DNA of 64,000 nt. Source: QGON01 sp963691905 (lineage in GTDB: Bacteria > Pseudomonadota > Gammaproteobacteria > Chromatiales > Chromatiaceae). A program made the translations under genes and the position numbers. Under the pieces are notes generated by a model. It was not told the origin of the DNA. It saw nothing but the letters and a program-made list of their open reading frames with translations, and searched no databases. Each line of letters opens with the position of its first letter. The first letter of the stretch is position 1. Shown in pieces: positions 1-8,420 of the stretch. Location: positions 372,001-436,000 of the forward strand of contig OY829892.1 of assembly GCA_963691905.1 (NCBI GenBank), in the 5' to 3' direction.

Positions 1-312
1 GTCTGGGCCTACGAACGTTCATGTGCTCGTTACTCAGCAGTTCGCCAATCGTTGGGAGAGCCCGATCCGTTTCGCCTGAGATATCGTACGCAAATTTATG
101 AGTTTGTCGTTGCAGTGGTACAAGGCCAAATGAACAAAACTGAGGCTATAGATTGGATCGCCAGGGAAGCAGAAGAAAATCTACCTGAAGAGGAGAGGGC
201 TCGATTCATCGAAGTGGTGGAAACTGAACTGAGTAGCCTGCATGAAGGAAATATTGCGCGTTACAGGCTCAGGCCTTCGGAATTTGAAGCATGGACCAGG
301 GATTGGAAGTAA
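1..312 (+). CDS. C-terminal part of a protein upstream of hsdR, possibly Fic family (partial)
   Basis: The reading frame is open from base 1, so this is the tail of a gene that starts left of the window; 103 residues are visible. It is rich in charged residues and ends with an RLRPSEFEAW motif. From memory this tail resembles those of Fic-type proteins that sit between hsdS/hsdM and hsdR in type I restriction loci, but the catalytic HPFxxGNGR motif is not in the visible part, so the family is an inference from context. Its stop lies only 2 bases before the preferred hsdR ATG, which indicates co-transcription and probable translational coupling. Confidence 0.5.
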   Translation, partial: VWAYERSCARYSAVRQSLGEPDPFRLRYRTQIYEFVVAVVQGQMNKTEAIDWIAREAEENLPEEERARFIEVVETELSSLHEGNIARYRLRPSEFEAWTRDWK

Positions 313-314
313 CA

Positions 315-3236
315 ATGCCTAAACCCGGAGAACATAAAACCGTCCAGGCCCGCATTCTCAAGTATGCTGAGACTATTGGCTGGGCCTTTGTGCCCCGTGA
401 GGAAGCCGAGCAGCGGCGCGGTTTTGATCCGGAAGCATCCCTTAAGGAGAGGGCAAAGGGTGTATCTCTCTTTTTCGATGATCAGCTCGATGCCAGGATA
501 CGGGAATTCAACCCACGCTATGCAGAGGCCGAGGGCGCACTGCTCGGCAAATTCCGCCATCTCCACAGCGATATCTACGGCAACCGGGAGTTCGTCGAAC
601 ACCTGCGCAACCGGGGCAAGTTCTTCGACCATGAGGAGAACCGCGAGCGTGATCTGATCCTGATCGATTACGAGAGCCCTGAGAATAACGTCTTTGAAGT
701 TACCGAGGAGTTTGCCTTTCATAACGGACACTACGGCGTCCGCGAGGATGTGGTTTTCCTGATCAACGGCATCCCGGTGCTGGTGATCGAGTGCAAAAAT
801 GCCAACAAGGATGAGGCGATTGCCTTGGGGGTGGACCAGATTCGACGTTACCACCGCGAGACACCTGAGCTGTTTGTGCCCGAGCAGCTCTTCACTGCCA
901 CCGATGCCATCGGCTTTTCCTATGGGGTGACCTGGAATATGGTGCGCCGCAACATCTTCAACTGGAAGGATGAAGAGGTGGGTAAGCTGGAGGCCAAGGT
1001 GAAGAGCTTCTGCGCCATCCCGCAGGTGCTTGGCTTTTTGAAAAACTACATCGTCTTCGCCGAGAAGGACGAGGAGCTCAACAAGTACATCCTGCGCCAG
1101 CATCAGACCGGCGCGGTGCAGCAGGTGGTCAACCGTGCCCTCGATGTGGGACGCACCCGTGGTCTTGTCTGGCACACCCAGGGCAGCGGCAAGACCTTTA
1201 CCATGATCAAGGCAGCGGAGATGCTGTTTCGTGCGCCGGAGGCAGATAAACCGACGGTATTGCTGATGATCGACCGTAACGAGCTGGAAGACCAGATGCT
1301 CAAAAACCTGGCCGCGCTGGGGCTGGGTAACCTGGAACACGCCAGCAGCATCCGTCGGCTCAACAAGCTGCTGAAGGATGACTATCGCGGCATCATCGTG
1401 ACCATGATCCACAAATTCCGCGACATGCCCGCAGATCTCAATACGCGCTCAAACATCTATGTTCTGATCGACGAGGCCCACCGTACTACCAGCGGAGATT
1501 TGGGTAACTTTCTGATGGCCGGTCTGCCGAATGCCAGCTACATCGGCTTTACCGGCACCCCGGTGGACAAGACCGCCTATGGGCGCGGCACCTTTAAGAC
1601 CTTCGGCTGCGAGGATGACAGGGGCTATCTGCACAAGTATTCCATTGCAGACAGCATCGAGGATGGTACCACCCTGCCGCTCTACTACAACCTAGCGCCT
1701 AACGAGATGCTGGTGCCGCACGAAACACTGGACAAGGAGTTCCTGTCGCTGGCTGAGGCCGAAGGTGTCGCAGACATCGAGGAGCTGAACAAGATCCTCG
1801 AACGAGCAGTGAACCTGAAAAATTTCCTCAAGGGCAAGGATCGCATCAGGCAGGTGGCGCAGTATGTGGCGGAGCACTATCGGCAAAATGTAGAACCGCT
1901 CGGCTACAAGGCATTTCTGGTTGGTGTCGACCGTGAAGCCTGTGCATATTACAAGCACGCACTGGATGAATTCCTGCCGCCTGAGTATTCCGAGGTCGTG
2001 TATTCCGGAAACAACAACGATTCCGTGCTACTGAAGGAATTTCACCTCGATCCCAAGAAAGAACGGCAGATCCGCAAGAGTTTCAATAAACTGGACCAGC
2101 AGCCGAAGATCCTCATTGTTACCGAGAAGCTTTTGACCGGCTTTGACGCACCTGTACTCTACGCCATGTATCTCGACAAGCCGATGCGTGACCATACGCT
2201 GTTGCAGGCCATTGCGCGAGTGAATCGGCCCTATGAGAACGAACAGGCCGAAATGGTGAAACCCCACGGCTTCGTCCTCGATTTCGTCGGCATCTTCGAC
2301 AAGCTGGAAAAGGCGCTCGCCTTCGACAGCGAGGAAGTGAATGCCATCGTCAAGGATCTCAAGCTGCTGAAAGTGCTTTTCCAGAGCAAGATGGAACAGC
2401 AGGCCCCGGAATATTTGGGGCTGATTGAACGTAACTTCGATGACAAGGATGTCGATACCCTGATTGAGCACTTCCGTGATCCGGAGCGGCGCAAGGCGTT
2501 TTTCACGGAGTACAAGGAAATTGAGATGCTCTACGAGATCATCTCCCCGGATGCCTTCCTGCGTCCGTATATCGAGGACTATGTCACCCTGTCAGCCATC
2601 TACGATGTCGTACGCAAAGTCTATGCGAAGCGTGTCCAGGTTGATCGTGCATTCCAGCAGAAGACCAGTGAACTGGTGCAGCAATATGTAGGAACGAACT
2701 ATATCCAGCCTGCCACCGAGGTGCTGGAGATCAATGAAGACACCGTGAAGTATATCGTTTCAAAGAAGGGTGGTGACGGGAGCAAGGTCATCAACCTGGT
2801 AAAGAGTATCGAAAAAAAGGCGGAAGATGAAAGTGATGATCCTTGCCTTATCGCGATGGCCGAGCGCGCCCAGGCAGTGCAGGAGAGCTTCGAAGACCGA
2901 CAGACAAGCACGGCCGAGGCACTGGCTACGTTGCTGAAGGAAGTAGAATCAAACGAAGCACGGAAAAGGGAGCAGGCAGAGAAGGGCTTCGACGGACTGA
3001 CCTATTTTATTTATCGAACCCTGCTCGATTCAGAGATCAATAATGCCGGGGAGGTCAGCCGCAAAATAAAGGCGGCATTTGTTGAATATCCCAACTGGAA
3101 GCAGAGCGAGGGTTCCCTGCGCGAGCTGCGCAAGCAGGTGACTTTCGCCATCTTTGCCGAAACAGAAGACTTGGATCGAGTGACTGCACTGGTCGATGAG
3201 CTGTTCACGCTGCTGAACAAGGCAGACAGGATATAG
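315..3236 (+). CDS. hsdR: Type I restriction endonuclease, motor and nuclease subunit HsdR
   Basis: This is the R subunit of a type I restriction-modification enzyme, which translocates unmodified DNA using ATP and cleaves it at a distance; it needs HsdM and HsdS, which must lie left of the window. About 973 residues, normal for the family. The N-terminal nuclease shows the PD-(D/E)xK pattern (INGIPVLVIECKNA, about residues 150-165). The SF2 helicase shows Walker A HTQGSGKTF, a DEAH box (LIDEAHRTT), motif III FTGTP and a motif VI region (LLQAIARVNRPY). The ATG at 315 is preferred over 291 because it follows a GGAAG ribosome site and gives the usual start MPKPGEHKTV. The preceding gene ends 2 bases before it. 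Confidence 0.95.
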   Translation: MPKPGEHKTVQARILKYAETIGWAFVPREEAEQRRGFDPEASLKERAKGVSLFFDDQLDARIREFNPRYAEAEGALLGKFRHLHSDIYGNREFVEHLRNRGKFFDHEENRERDLILIDYESPENNVFEVTEEFAFHNGHYGVREDVVFLINGIPVLVIECKNANKDEAIALGVDQIRRYHRETPELFVPEQLFTATDAIGFSYGVTWNMVRRNIFNWKDEEVGKLEAKVKSFCAIPQVLGFLKNYIVFAEKDEELNKYILRQHQTGAVQQVVNRALDVGRTRGLVWHTQGSGKTFTMIKAAEMLFRAPEADKPTVLLMIDRNELEDQMLKNLAALGLGNLEHASSIRRLNKLLKDDYRGIIVTMIHKFRDMPADLNTRSNIYVLIDEAHRTTSGDLGNFLMAGLPNASYIGFTGTPVDKTAYGRGTFKTFGCEDDRGYLHKYSIADSIEDGTTLPLYYNLAPNEMLVPHETLDKEFLSLAEAEGVADIEELNKILERAVNLKNFLKGKDRIRQVAQYVAEHYRQNVEPLGYKAFLVGVDREACAYYKHALDEFLPPEYSEVVYSGNNNDSVLLKEFHLDPKKERQIRKSFNKLDQQPKILIVTEKLLTGFDAPVLYAMYLDKPMRDHTLLQAIARVNRPYENEQAEMVKPHGFVLDFVGIFDKLEKALAFDSEEVNAIVKDLKLLKVLFQSKMEQQAPEYLGLIERNFDDKDVDTLIEHFRDPERRKAFFTEYKEIEMLYEIISPDAFLRPYIEDYVTLSAIYDVVRKVYAKRVQVDRAFQQKTSELVQQYVGTNYIQPATEVLEINEDTVKYIVSKKGGDGSKVINLVKSIEKKAEDESDDPCLIAMAERAQAVQESFEDRQTSTAEALATLLKEVESNEARKREQAEKGFDGLTYFIYRTLLDSEINNAGEVSRKIKAAFVEYPNWKQSEGSLRELRKQVTFAIFAETEDLDRVTALVDELFTLLNKADRI

Positions 3237-3400
3237 GGAGCCTCAGACCAAGTCATGAACTCGTATCATACATCCAGAATGCCCAGCTTCCGCGTTGCTC
3301 ATCTTCGCAATAGCGGGCTATTACGTGCGATGAGCGCCTTGAATCTGAACATTCTGAATCGAAATCTACTTCGTTCATACTTGGTCCGAGGCTCCCAAGC

Positions 3401-3712
3401 GTGAAACAGAAAGAAGCACAGAAGCGTGCATTCAAGGTGCGGGTATATCATTGGGCCGATAAACTGGATATGAAAGTGGTCTGGCTGGGCGTTCGCCCGA
3501 TGCGGAACAAGTGGGCCTCCTGTTCCACCAACGGCCACCTGAATTTCAACACCGATCTGCTTGGTCTTGACGAAGCGCTCTGGGACTATGTGATCGTCCA
3601 CGAGCTGCTGCATTTCTTTGTGCCCAATCACGGGCGGCTCTGGAAAAGCCTGATGCGAGCGCATTTGGGAAACTATGAGGCGATGGAAGCAGTGTTGGCC
3701 AAGCATGGCTAA
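3401..3712 (+). CDS. YgjP-type (DUF45, M48-like) metallopeptidase
   Basis: A 103-residue protein with a gluzincin-type zinc site, HELLHFFVPNH: two His and a Glu in the HExxH arrangement, with a further His downstream in VPNHGRLW. Small stand-alone DUF45 proteins of this kind often follow hsdR in type I restriction loci, and that is the position here, 164 bases after the hsdR stop. Substrate and role are unknown for the family; regulated proteolysis of HsdR has been proposed for other systems but cannot be read from sequence. The start is GTG at 3401, with no strong ribosome site. The protein matches the C-terminal catalytic part of longer YgjP proteins and may therefore be a shortened version. 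Confidence 0.85.
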   Translation: MKQKEAQKRAFKVRVYHWADKLDMKVVWLGVRPMRNKWASCSTNGHLNFNTDLLGLDEALWDYVIVHELLHFFVPNHGRLWKSLMRAHLGNYEAMEAVLAKHG

Positions 3713-3931
3713 GAATGCTGAGTAGCATAGACTCGGTGAATCACGGCGTTTCGGATGCACTACTGGAGACCGGCAGATTTCACGATATTTTTCGGTACAC
3801 TCTCAGTACACTGCCCAGATTTCACAACTTGCGCCAACCTACGCCAACCTATTGAATCAACACAATATTCACTAATTTTACCAAACACTCCCTAATTCAA
3901 CATAATCAGTAAGTTATTGATTTTACTGGCC

Positions 3932-3976
3932 CTCATAATCCCTTGGTCGAAGGTTCAAGTCCTTCAGGGCCCACCA
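3932..3976 (+). repeat. 3' half of a tRNA (CAT anticodon), probable attachment site
   Basis: The bases form a tRNA 3' half in order: anticodon loop CTCATAA, 3' anticodon stem TCCCT, variable TGGTC, T arm GAAGG-TTCAAGT-CCTTC, acceptor strand AGGGCCC, discriminator A and encoded CCA. The bases just upstream do not pair with the anticodon stem, so there is no 5' half and this is not a working tRNA. Tyrosine integrases commonly use tRNA 3' halves as attachment cores and leave such a duplicate at the distal island end. Because the fragment reads plus, the island should extend to the left, over the restriction genes, to an intact tRNA-Met or tRNA-Ile2. Confidence 0.7.
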
Positions 3977-4304
3977 ATAATATCAATGAGTTAGTGGAAT
4001 AATAAACTTCCGTGACTTTTTACCAGTGCACATCTGGTGCACATTTGAAGCTGAATAACATACCCTAACGGAATTAGGAGAACTCGCGTGGTTTCATACA
4101 CAAAAACTAGCCACCCTCTACATTCCTGCCGCCCAACAACTGACAGACGAGCCAGATAAACCAGCCACCGATGACTAATCTTCACTCTAGACCATTTAAA
4201 GTACCATTTAGCGACCTCTTAATTGACCCCTTTAGTGATCCCTTCTATACTTCTTTTGAAGACTCTGCCTCGCGGATGCTGTAGAAATCCAGATGCAAAT
4301 CCCT

Positions 4305-4324
4305 TCGTCTCCCATGGGAGACGA
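4305..4324. promoter_or_regulatory. 20-bp perfect palindrome upstream of the toxin-antitoxin genes
   Basis: A perfect 20-base palindrome centred on CCCATGGG with flanking CGTCT/AGACG arms lies 64 bases before the antitoxin start. Phd/YefM-type antitoxins repress their own operon by binding such palindromes, so this is a candidate operator. The gap from 3977 to 4304 holds no gene that I can support; it is AT-rich and includes a short inverted repeat GTGCACatctgGTGCAC at 4025. Confidence 0.5.
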
Positions 4325-4387
4325 GATAATTCCAGAAAGACAACTTAGGGAACCAAAGCCGGTCCCTTTAGCCAAAAAGGCGAAATC

Positions 4388-4642
4388 ATGCCACACGCAA
4401 TTCTTGCCGATGTTGTCGGCTCAATTTCCGAACTAAAGCGTAATCCCTCCAAGTTTGTCTCAGCGGGGCATGGTGAACCTGTGGCTGTGCTCAACCGCGA
4501 TACACCCGAGTTCTATTGCGTACCAGCCGAACTCTTTGAAGGGATGATGAGGCGTCTGGACGATATTGAACTTGCCGCCGTCGCACGTGAGCGCTTGAGT
4601 CGTGCTGATGAGGCCATTCCGGTTTCACTAGATGACCTATGA
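4388..4642 (+). CDS. Phd/YefM (StbD-type) antitoxin
   Basis: An 84-residue protein with the Phd/YefM N-terminal pattern: a short lead into SISELKRNPSKFV, then GEPVAVLNRDTPEFYCVP, the DNA-binding and dimer fold. The C-terminal 30 residues are charged and helical, as expected for the part that wraps the toxin. It should neutralise the RelE-type toxin encoded next and autoregulate through the palindrome upstream. The start ATG has AAGGCG 6 bases before it. Its stop overlaps the toxin start by 11 bases. Confidence 0.9.
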   Translation: MPHAILADVVGSISELKRNPSKFVSAGHGEPVAVLNRDTPEFYCVPAELFEGMMRRLDDIELAAVARERLSRADEAIPVSLDDL

Positions 4643-4922
4643 ACTGAGATTCATGCCAGAGGCACTGACCGAATGGCACGATCTCGACCAAAGCATTCGG
4701 GGTCCAATCAAAAACAAACTTGAGAAAGTCCTCGAAAACCCTATCCGACCCGCCGCCCGGCTGCTTGGAATGCCAGATTGTTACAAGATCAAACAGCGCG
4801 GCTCAGGTTACCGGCTGGTCTATCACGTAGATCAGGAAGAAGTCGTTGTCTTGGTCCTCTCCGTAGGTAAACGCGAGAGAAATCGAGCTTACAAGACGGC
4901 CAAAAAACGACTTGTCGAATAA
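4632..4922 (+). CDS. RelE/StbE-type toxin
   Basis: A 96-residue RelE/ParE superfamily protein of the usual size. Typical features are the N-terminal strand TYELRFMPEALTEW, the central RLLGMPDCYKIK, and the C-terminal GYRLVYHVDQEEVVVLVLSVGKRER core strands. The YRL and KRE(R) positions match residues important in RelE-type ribosome-dependent mRNA interferases. It overlaps the antitoxin gene by 11 bases (ATGACCTATGA), the usual coupled order. The following 4923-5080 is AT-rich and has no gene that I can see. Confidence 0.9.
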   Translation: MTYELRFMPEALTEWHDLDQSIRGPIKNKLEKVLENPIRPAARLLGMPDCYKIKQRGSGYRLVYHVDQEEVVVLVLSVGKRERNRAYKTAKKRLVE

Positions 4923-5080
4923 TGACTATTAACAACTAGATGTAAATCACCCATACAAGGCAAACTCACTCGGACAAAAACGTCGTTTGCTTTTTGTATT
5001 CTGCTACGCTCCATCTTACACAAACCAATCGCCACTTTTGCCTTCCAGTGATTTTCGGCTTTATGCGGAAAGGAGCGTCA

Positions 5081-5152
5081 ATGAAACAGAGGAAATATCA
5101 ATTTGCGATGATGCAATGTGAGTGCTTAGCATCGACGAAGAGAAAGGCATGA
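5081..5152 (+). CDS. Possible 23-residue leader peptide coupled to the TIR-like gene
   Basis: ATG at 5081 follows a strong AAGGAG ribosome site at about 5069 and opens a 23-codon frame whose TGA overlaps the ATG at 5149 in the ATGA arrangement. The peptide is basic (MKQRKYQFAMMQ at its start) with no recognisable family. It may be a translational coupling leader for the next gene or a chance frame; only its ribosome site and stop overlap speak for it. Confidence 0.3.
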   Translation: MKQRKYQFAMMQCECLASTKRKA

Positions 5153-5988
5153 TCCTCCTGGCTCACAGCCATAGCGACCAACATGCAGCCTATGCACTGT
5201 CGGAATGGCTATACAAGGCGTGGCCCGATCTCTACGTGTACCTCACGCATCGCCACTTTCCTGAACTCGAAGAGCTCATGGAACGCCACTACCTGTCGGT
5301 GATTCCACACACGGACGCTCTGCTCTGCCTCGTTAGCAGGAACAGCCTCGGATCTGACGCCGTATCGCTGGAGTTGCAGGTAGCCAGAAAAAGCTCGCGC
5401 CCGACAATACTAGTCCTCCATCCACAGATGAGCCCTTCTGATTTCCTCGAACTACAATCAGTTATCGAGTTCTGGGATGGCATCTACGGTGAGGTAATCG
5501 ACACGCGAGATATCTTGGGTGAGCAAGCTCTCGTGGAGAGGCTCTGTAGAGAATTGAACAGGCCGTGGCCAGCATTCGTACCATCCGGCTCTCTCACAGC
5601 CATCGTCAAAAAGCCGCGAAGATTACCGAGTCCGACGAGGACGCCAATCCCTGATACTGAAGCTATCTTCACAGGGCGAGCCTCACGCGAGCAAGCGGAG
5701 CAGTGGCTCGCCATATTGCTCAAAGGGTGGGACAACCGCATCCGCTCCCGTGGCCTCGAGTCAGGTATCGACGCGATGGAACGCCTCTTTTCCCCGGAAA
5801 GCAGAGCGGCACAGTTGCTCACGTCATTTCCAGATTGGGCCTGGGGCAGTTTGATGACTCAGCTGCGCCCTTTGATAAATGACAGATTCCGAACCGAGAT
5901 TCAAGTCCTCCTCCACGCACACCAGGGAAATCCTGAAATTTCGAGAGCGCTCGCCGCCATTCTGCTTCTTTCGGCGGAGCTCGAGTGA
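5149..5988 (+). CDS. TIR-like domain protein, possible defence or signalling
   Basis: About 279 residues. The first 130 fit the TIR/flavodoxin-like order: strand A MILLAHSHSDQ, a helix ALSEWLY, strand B DLYVYLTHR, helix LEELMERH, strand TDALLCLVSRNSLGSD, helix VSLELQVARK and strand PTILVLHPQ. The Glu in VSLEL sits where the catalytic Glu of NAD-cleaving TIR domains lies (S-x-W-C-x-x-E in classical members), but the classical Trp and Cys are absent. The C-terminal 110 residues are not recognised. The ATG at 5149 is preferred over a GTG at 5122 because the fold starts there and AGAGAAAGG precedes it. It neighbours a toxin-antitoxin pair and a restriction locus, consistent with a defence island. 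Assignment is by pattern only. Confidence 0.45.
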   Translation: MILLAHSHSDQHAAYALSEWLYKAWPDLYVYLTHRHFPELEELMERHYLSVIPHTDALLCLVSRNSLGSDAVSLELQVARKSSRPTILVLHPQMSPSDFLELQSVIEFWDGIYGEVIDTRDILGEQALVERLCRELNRPWPAFVPSGSLTAIVKKPRRLPSPTRTPIPDTEAIFTGRASREQAEQWLAILLKGWDNRIRSRGLESGIDAMERLFSPESRAAQLLTSFPDWAWGSLMTQLRPLINDRFRTEIQVLLHAHQGNPEISRALAAILLLSAELE

Positions 5989-6007
5989 AGGAGCATGAGG
6001 TAGGAAG

Positions 6008-6145
6008 ATGAGCGACGAACCGGCTGCTTTTAAATTGATGGCTGCATATGAACAATCCAGGGAATGTGGCCGTGAGACCAATGCGTGGTATGTCACCCAA
6101 CATGCGGGTCAACATCCTTACTCCACTCATCAAGCAACTGACTGA
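6008..6145 (+). CDS. 45-residue hypothetical ORF, probably remnant
   Basis: ATG at 6008 follows TAGGAAG and opens a 45-codon frame 19 bases after the TIR-like gene. No family is recognised. It overlaps in another frame with the transposase stub below and could be the cut-off start of a gene that followed the TIR-like one. Confidence 0.2.
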   Translation: MSDEPAAFKLMAAYEQSRECGRETNAWYVTQHAGQHPYSTHQATD

Positions 6146-6206
6146 GGCCACCCTCAAAGCTGAGTTGGAGTCTCATCTCGATAGAGATGTAACCCCCCCT
6201 TTCTGA
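6090..6206 (+). pseudogene. N-terminal remnant of an IS256-family transposase
   Basis: The frame reads LTPLIKQLTEATLKAELESHL and DRDV before a stop. This matches the region near the N-terminus of mutator-type (IS256) transposases, where a hydrophobic helix is followed by xKAELxxHL. The usual continuation (a Gly/Asn/Arg-rich NRRNG stretch and the DDE core) is missing, so only a stub of under 40 residues remains. It marks the right edge of the accessory segment. A run of seven C follows at 6193. Confidence 0.5.
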
Positions 6207-6208
6207 AT

Positions 6209-6616
6209 TCAATAAACGTTCTTGGAATTCAGAAAAGCACCCAGACTTATATCAAAATCGGTTATATGGAGCAGAGCCCAATCAGTGGAAACATCATAGT
6301 CGGAGTAAAAGGTAGGATACTTCCCATTTGAGACAGCAGTCACCAGATAGCCCAGATGCTTAAGTAACATTCTGTGCTCCTGATGATGCTTTGCAAATCC
6401 AGGATAATCATGTTTTTTCATCAACTGCTCTTCAGTTGAGAAATGCAATCTCGTAAATTCCACCAGATCAACCAACAAAGTCTTTAGATCATTTTTATCG
6501 ATACAGGCTTCCACTGCAGAGTGTAGATGATTTACAAGTTCAAGCATCTTCTGATGCTGAATATCTATTTCCTCGACATTGACACTATATTCATCACACC
6601 AGGTAACGATCGGCAT
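6209..6616 (-). CDS. Bacteriohemerythrin
   Basis: A 135-residue single-domain hemerythrin with a non-haem di-iron centre that binds O2. All seven ligands are visible in order: His in DIQHQKML, His and Glu in LHFSTEE, two His in HHQEH, and His and Asp in LHITDFD. The C-terminal GAFLNSKNVY is the usual ending of the family. The start at 6616 is chosen over 6631 because GAGAGGGAAG stands directly before it and MPIVTW is the common beginning. Single-domain forms deliver or buffer O2 or sense it in microaerobic bacteria. Confidence 0.93.
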   Translation of the reverse strand: MPIVTWCDEYSVNVEEIDIQHQKMLELVNHLHSAVEACIDKNDLKTLLVDLVEFTRLHFSTEEQLMKKHDYPGFAKHHQEHRMLLKHLGYLVTAVSNGKYPTFYSDYDVSTDWALLHITDFDISLGAFLNSKNVY

Positions 6617-7168
6617 ACTCTTCCCTCTCAATAAATCAAAAATTGTTGGGTATACAACTCAAACCAGATTTAATCAGTAACGTATTAAGTAAATAACAAA
6701 ATAGAAAAACCTCAGATATCCAGCCCCCTTCCTGTAGTACACACCAGCTGAAGACCCGTAAAATCATTGAAGCTGAACTAAAGTTTAGTATTTTTATTCA
6801 TATCCGTAACCCATCGATCAACAACAGCCAGACCATGGTGAAACCGTTTGGGCGCCGAGTTTCAGTCCCACCTGCTGACCCGCCCCAACACCTATAGACA
6901 CTAGAGATAGCAAAGAGACGACCCACAGGCAAGCTAAGTTTCAAGCGCCGGTTCGGATAATCCGAAGGTGCCTCTGAATGGTGTGATATTTGTGGAATTT
7001 CTGGCATGACAAAGTCGCATGGGTAGCCATATAAAACAATGACTTAGCGAGACATCGCTAGGCCCCTTGTTATTGAGGTAGCTGCCGGGGTAGCAATTCG
7101 ACTAATTTGGATTCTGGCCTGGAAAGCCAAATGGAAACTTCAGCCAGCGTTCTGCTAATATCGCTAAC
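6617..7168. other. 552-base stretch without a supported gene
   Basis: 6617-6800 is AT-rich; 6830-7010 has higher GC and a minus-strand frame of 69 codons that lacks a ribosome site and any recognisable motif. I see no RNA gene or clear repeat. It may contain the promoter of the Arc-type gene. Confidence 0.4.
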
Positions 7169-7765
7169 ATGTCAAAAGAGATACAAAAAACAGCTCTTCG
7201 CCTGCCAAAGGCCTTACATACCAAGCTCCTTGAGGCAGCCGAAGGATCTGGCCGCTCAATGAAGAGCGAAATCATCGCTCGCCTCTCCGAATCATTCGAA
7301 CAGAAGAGCGATGAATCAGAGTTCGCCCATGCCCTTGATGCAGTAAAGATGACCCAAGAGCGCTTGGTGTCGTCTCTTTACCGACGTCTTTTTCATCTCG
7401 TTCGGATTGCTGAACTCACGTCATATGACATTGATGAGAGCGGATTAAGCCACTATTTGGATGAATTCAATGAATGGGTGGGGCAGCCGTCGTCACCGGG
7501 CATGGAAGAGTTAGTTTCGATAGTTGGCCCTGAGAGTGCAGGTGCAAAAGCAGCCCACGCTGCAATGGCGTCACTTGACCAAGACGCATTAACCAAAGCC
7601 CAACTAATTGTTTTTGCTGAAGCAAGAAGGAACAAAAATCTGATCATCTACGCCATCAATCAGTTTGAGGACTACCTTGCCGCCAATGAAGAGAAAATCT
7701 GGAAAAACTCAAAATTGCGCGATCCGTTCTGGCTCTACAATCCAAGTCTCCAGGAGAAAGAATAG
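7169..7765 (+). CDS. Arc-type ribbon-helix-helix DNA-binding protein
   Basis: A 198-residue protein. Residues 5-45 fit the Arc/MetJ ribbon-helix-helix fold: strand KTALRLPKALHTKL, helix LLEAAEGSGRS, then SMKSEIIARLSESF, the hallmark SxxxEI of Arc repressors. The remaining 150 residues are helical and unassigned. Stand-alone Arc proteins are common in phage and mobile elements. The gene stands alone, with the Lys-rich gene 47 bases downstream in the same direction. Confidence 0.7.
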   Translation: MSKEIQKTALRLPKALHTKLLEAAEGSGRSMKSEIIARLSESFEQKSDESEFAHALDAVKMTQERLVSSLYRRLFHLVRIAELTSYDIDESGLSHYLDEFNEWVGQPSSPGMEELVSIVGPESAGAKAAHAAMASLDQDALTKAQLIVFAEARRNKNLIIYAINQFEDYLAANEEKIWKNSKLRDPFWLYNPSLQEKE

Positions 7766-7812
7766 ACAACTTCTGGCTCATTGGAACAGGGCATGTTTAT
7801 CAGGTTGAATGC

Positions 7813-8247
7813 ATGATGAAAAAGAAAGAAAAGAAAAAGCTAAAGAAGAAAGACAAGGTTCGCGTACGGGACGCCGTAGAGAATAAGGACGGCGTCAGAG
7901 ATCTAAAACAGAGGATCAAACGACTGGAGGCTGAACTCAAACACTGCAAAAGCACAATTGAGGCCCTGCGCCACCAAGTTAAGGATAAACAAACCGGAAA
8001 GAACAAAAAGAGGAAGCCGGGTAATAGTGCCGTAAAATCTCTGCGGGCCCAACAGTCAACCACAGTAGCCGTTGCCCAAAGAAATGCCTGGAAGCGCCAC
8101 CGCTACCTACGGGACAGATACGATTTCCATCTTGAAAACAGCCATGACAAACCCGATGCCAGAGATCTTGCCGATAAAGATCTGAGACAGGAATACGGAG
8201 AGGATGCCGGTTTCTCTAAACAGGAATTAGAGCACATATTATCCTGA
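7813..8247 (+). CDS. Lys-rich coiled-coil hypothetical protein
   Basis: 144 residues, very basic at the N-terminus (Lys runs within residues 3-14), then a coiled coil with heptad-like LKQRIKRLEAELKHCK. The C-terminal third has many Arg/His/Asp residues. No family is recognised. The charge suggests nucleic-acid or ribosome binding, but nothing shows this. The start could be either of two adjacent ATGs. 8248-8420 downstream has no gene. Confidence 0.5.
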   Translation: MMKKKEKKKLKKKDKVRVRDAVENKDGVRDLKQRIKRLEAELKHCKSTIEALRHQVKDKQTGKNKKRKPGNSAVKSLRAQQSTTVAVAQRNAWKRHRYLRDRYDFHLENSHDKPDARDLADKDLRQEYGEDAGFSKQELEHILS

Positions 8248-8420
8248 CTGAATTGGCGCATGCAGTCATGAGCAGCGGTCGGTCAGGCGCCGGAAATTAT
8301 TAATATGAACCTGAATATCCGAATGATTTTATAAAAAATCTCTCGTATTACAATTGAAGTTAATGCAAGCGAATATGAGCACTAGTCTGAGGTAACTCTG
8401 ACCTGTCTCAACCTCTCGTT

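Noticed and set aside
261..1412. Long minus-strand frame opposite hsdR
   Set aside because: Mirror of the hsdR coding frame; no family motif or ribosome site.
4056..4178. Plus-strand frame ending LATLYIPAAQQLTDEP, possible integrase tail
   Set aside because: Only about 40 codons, with no active-site motif; it lies next to the attachment site but cannot be assigned.
6798..7007. Minus-strand frame of 69 codons
   Set aside because: No ribosome site, odd composition and no motif; likely chance.
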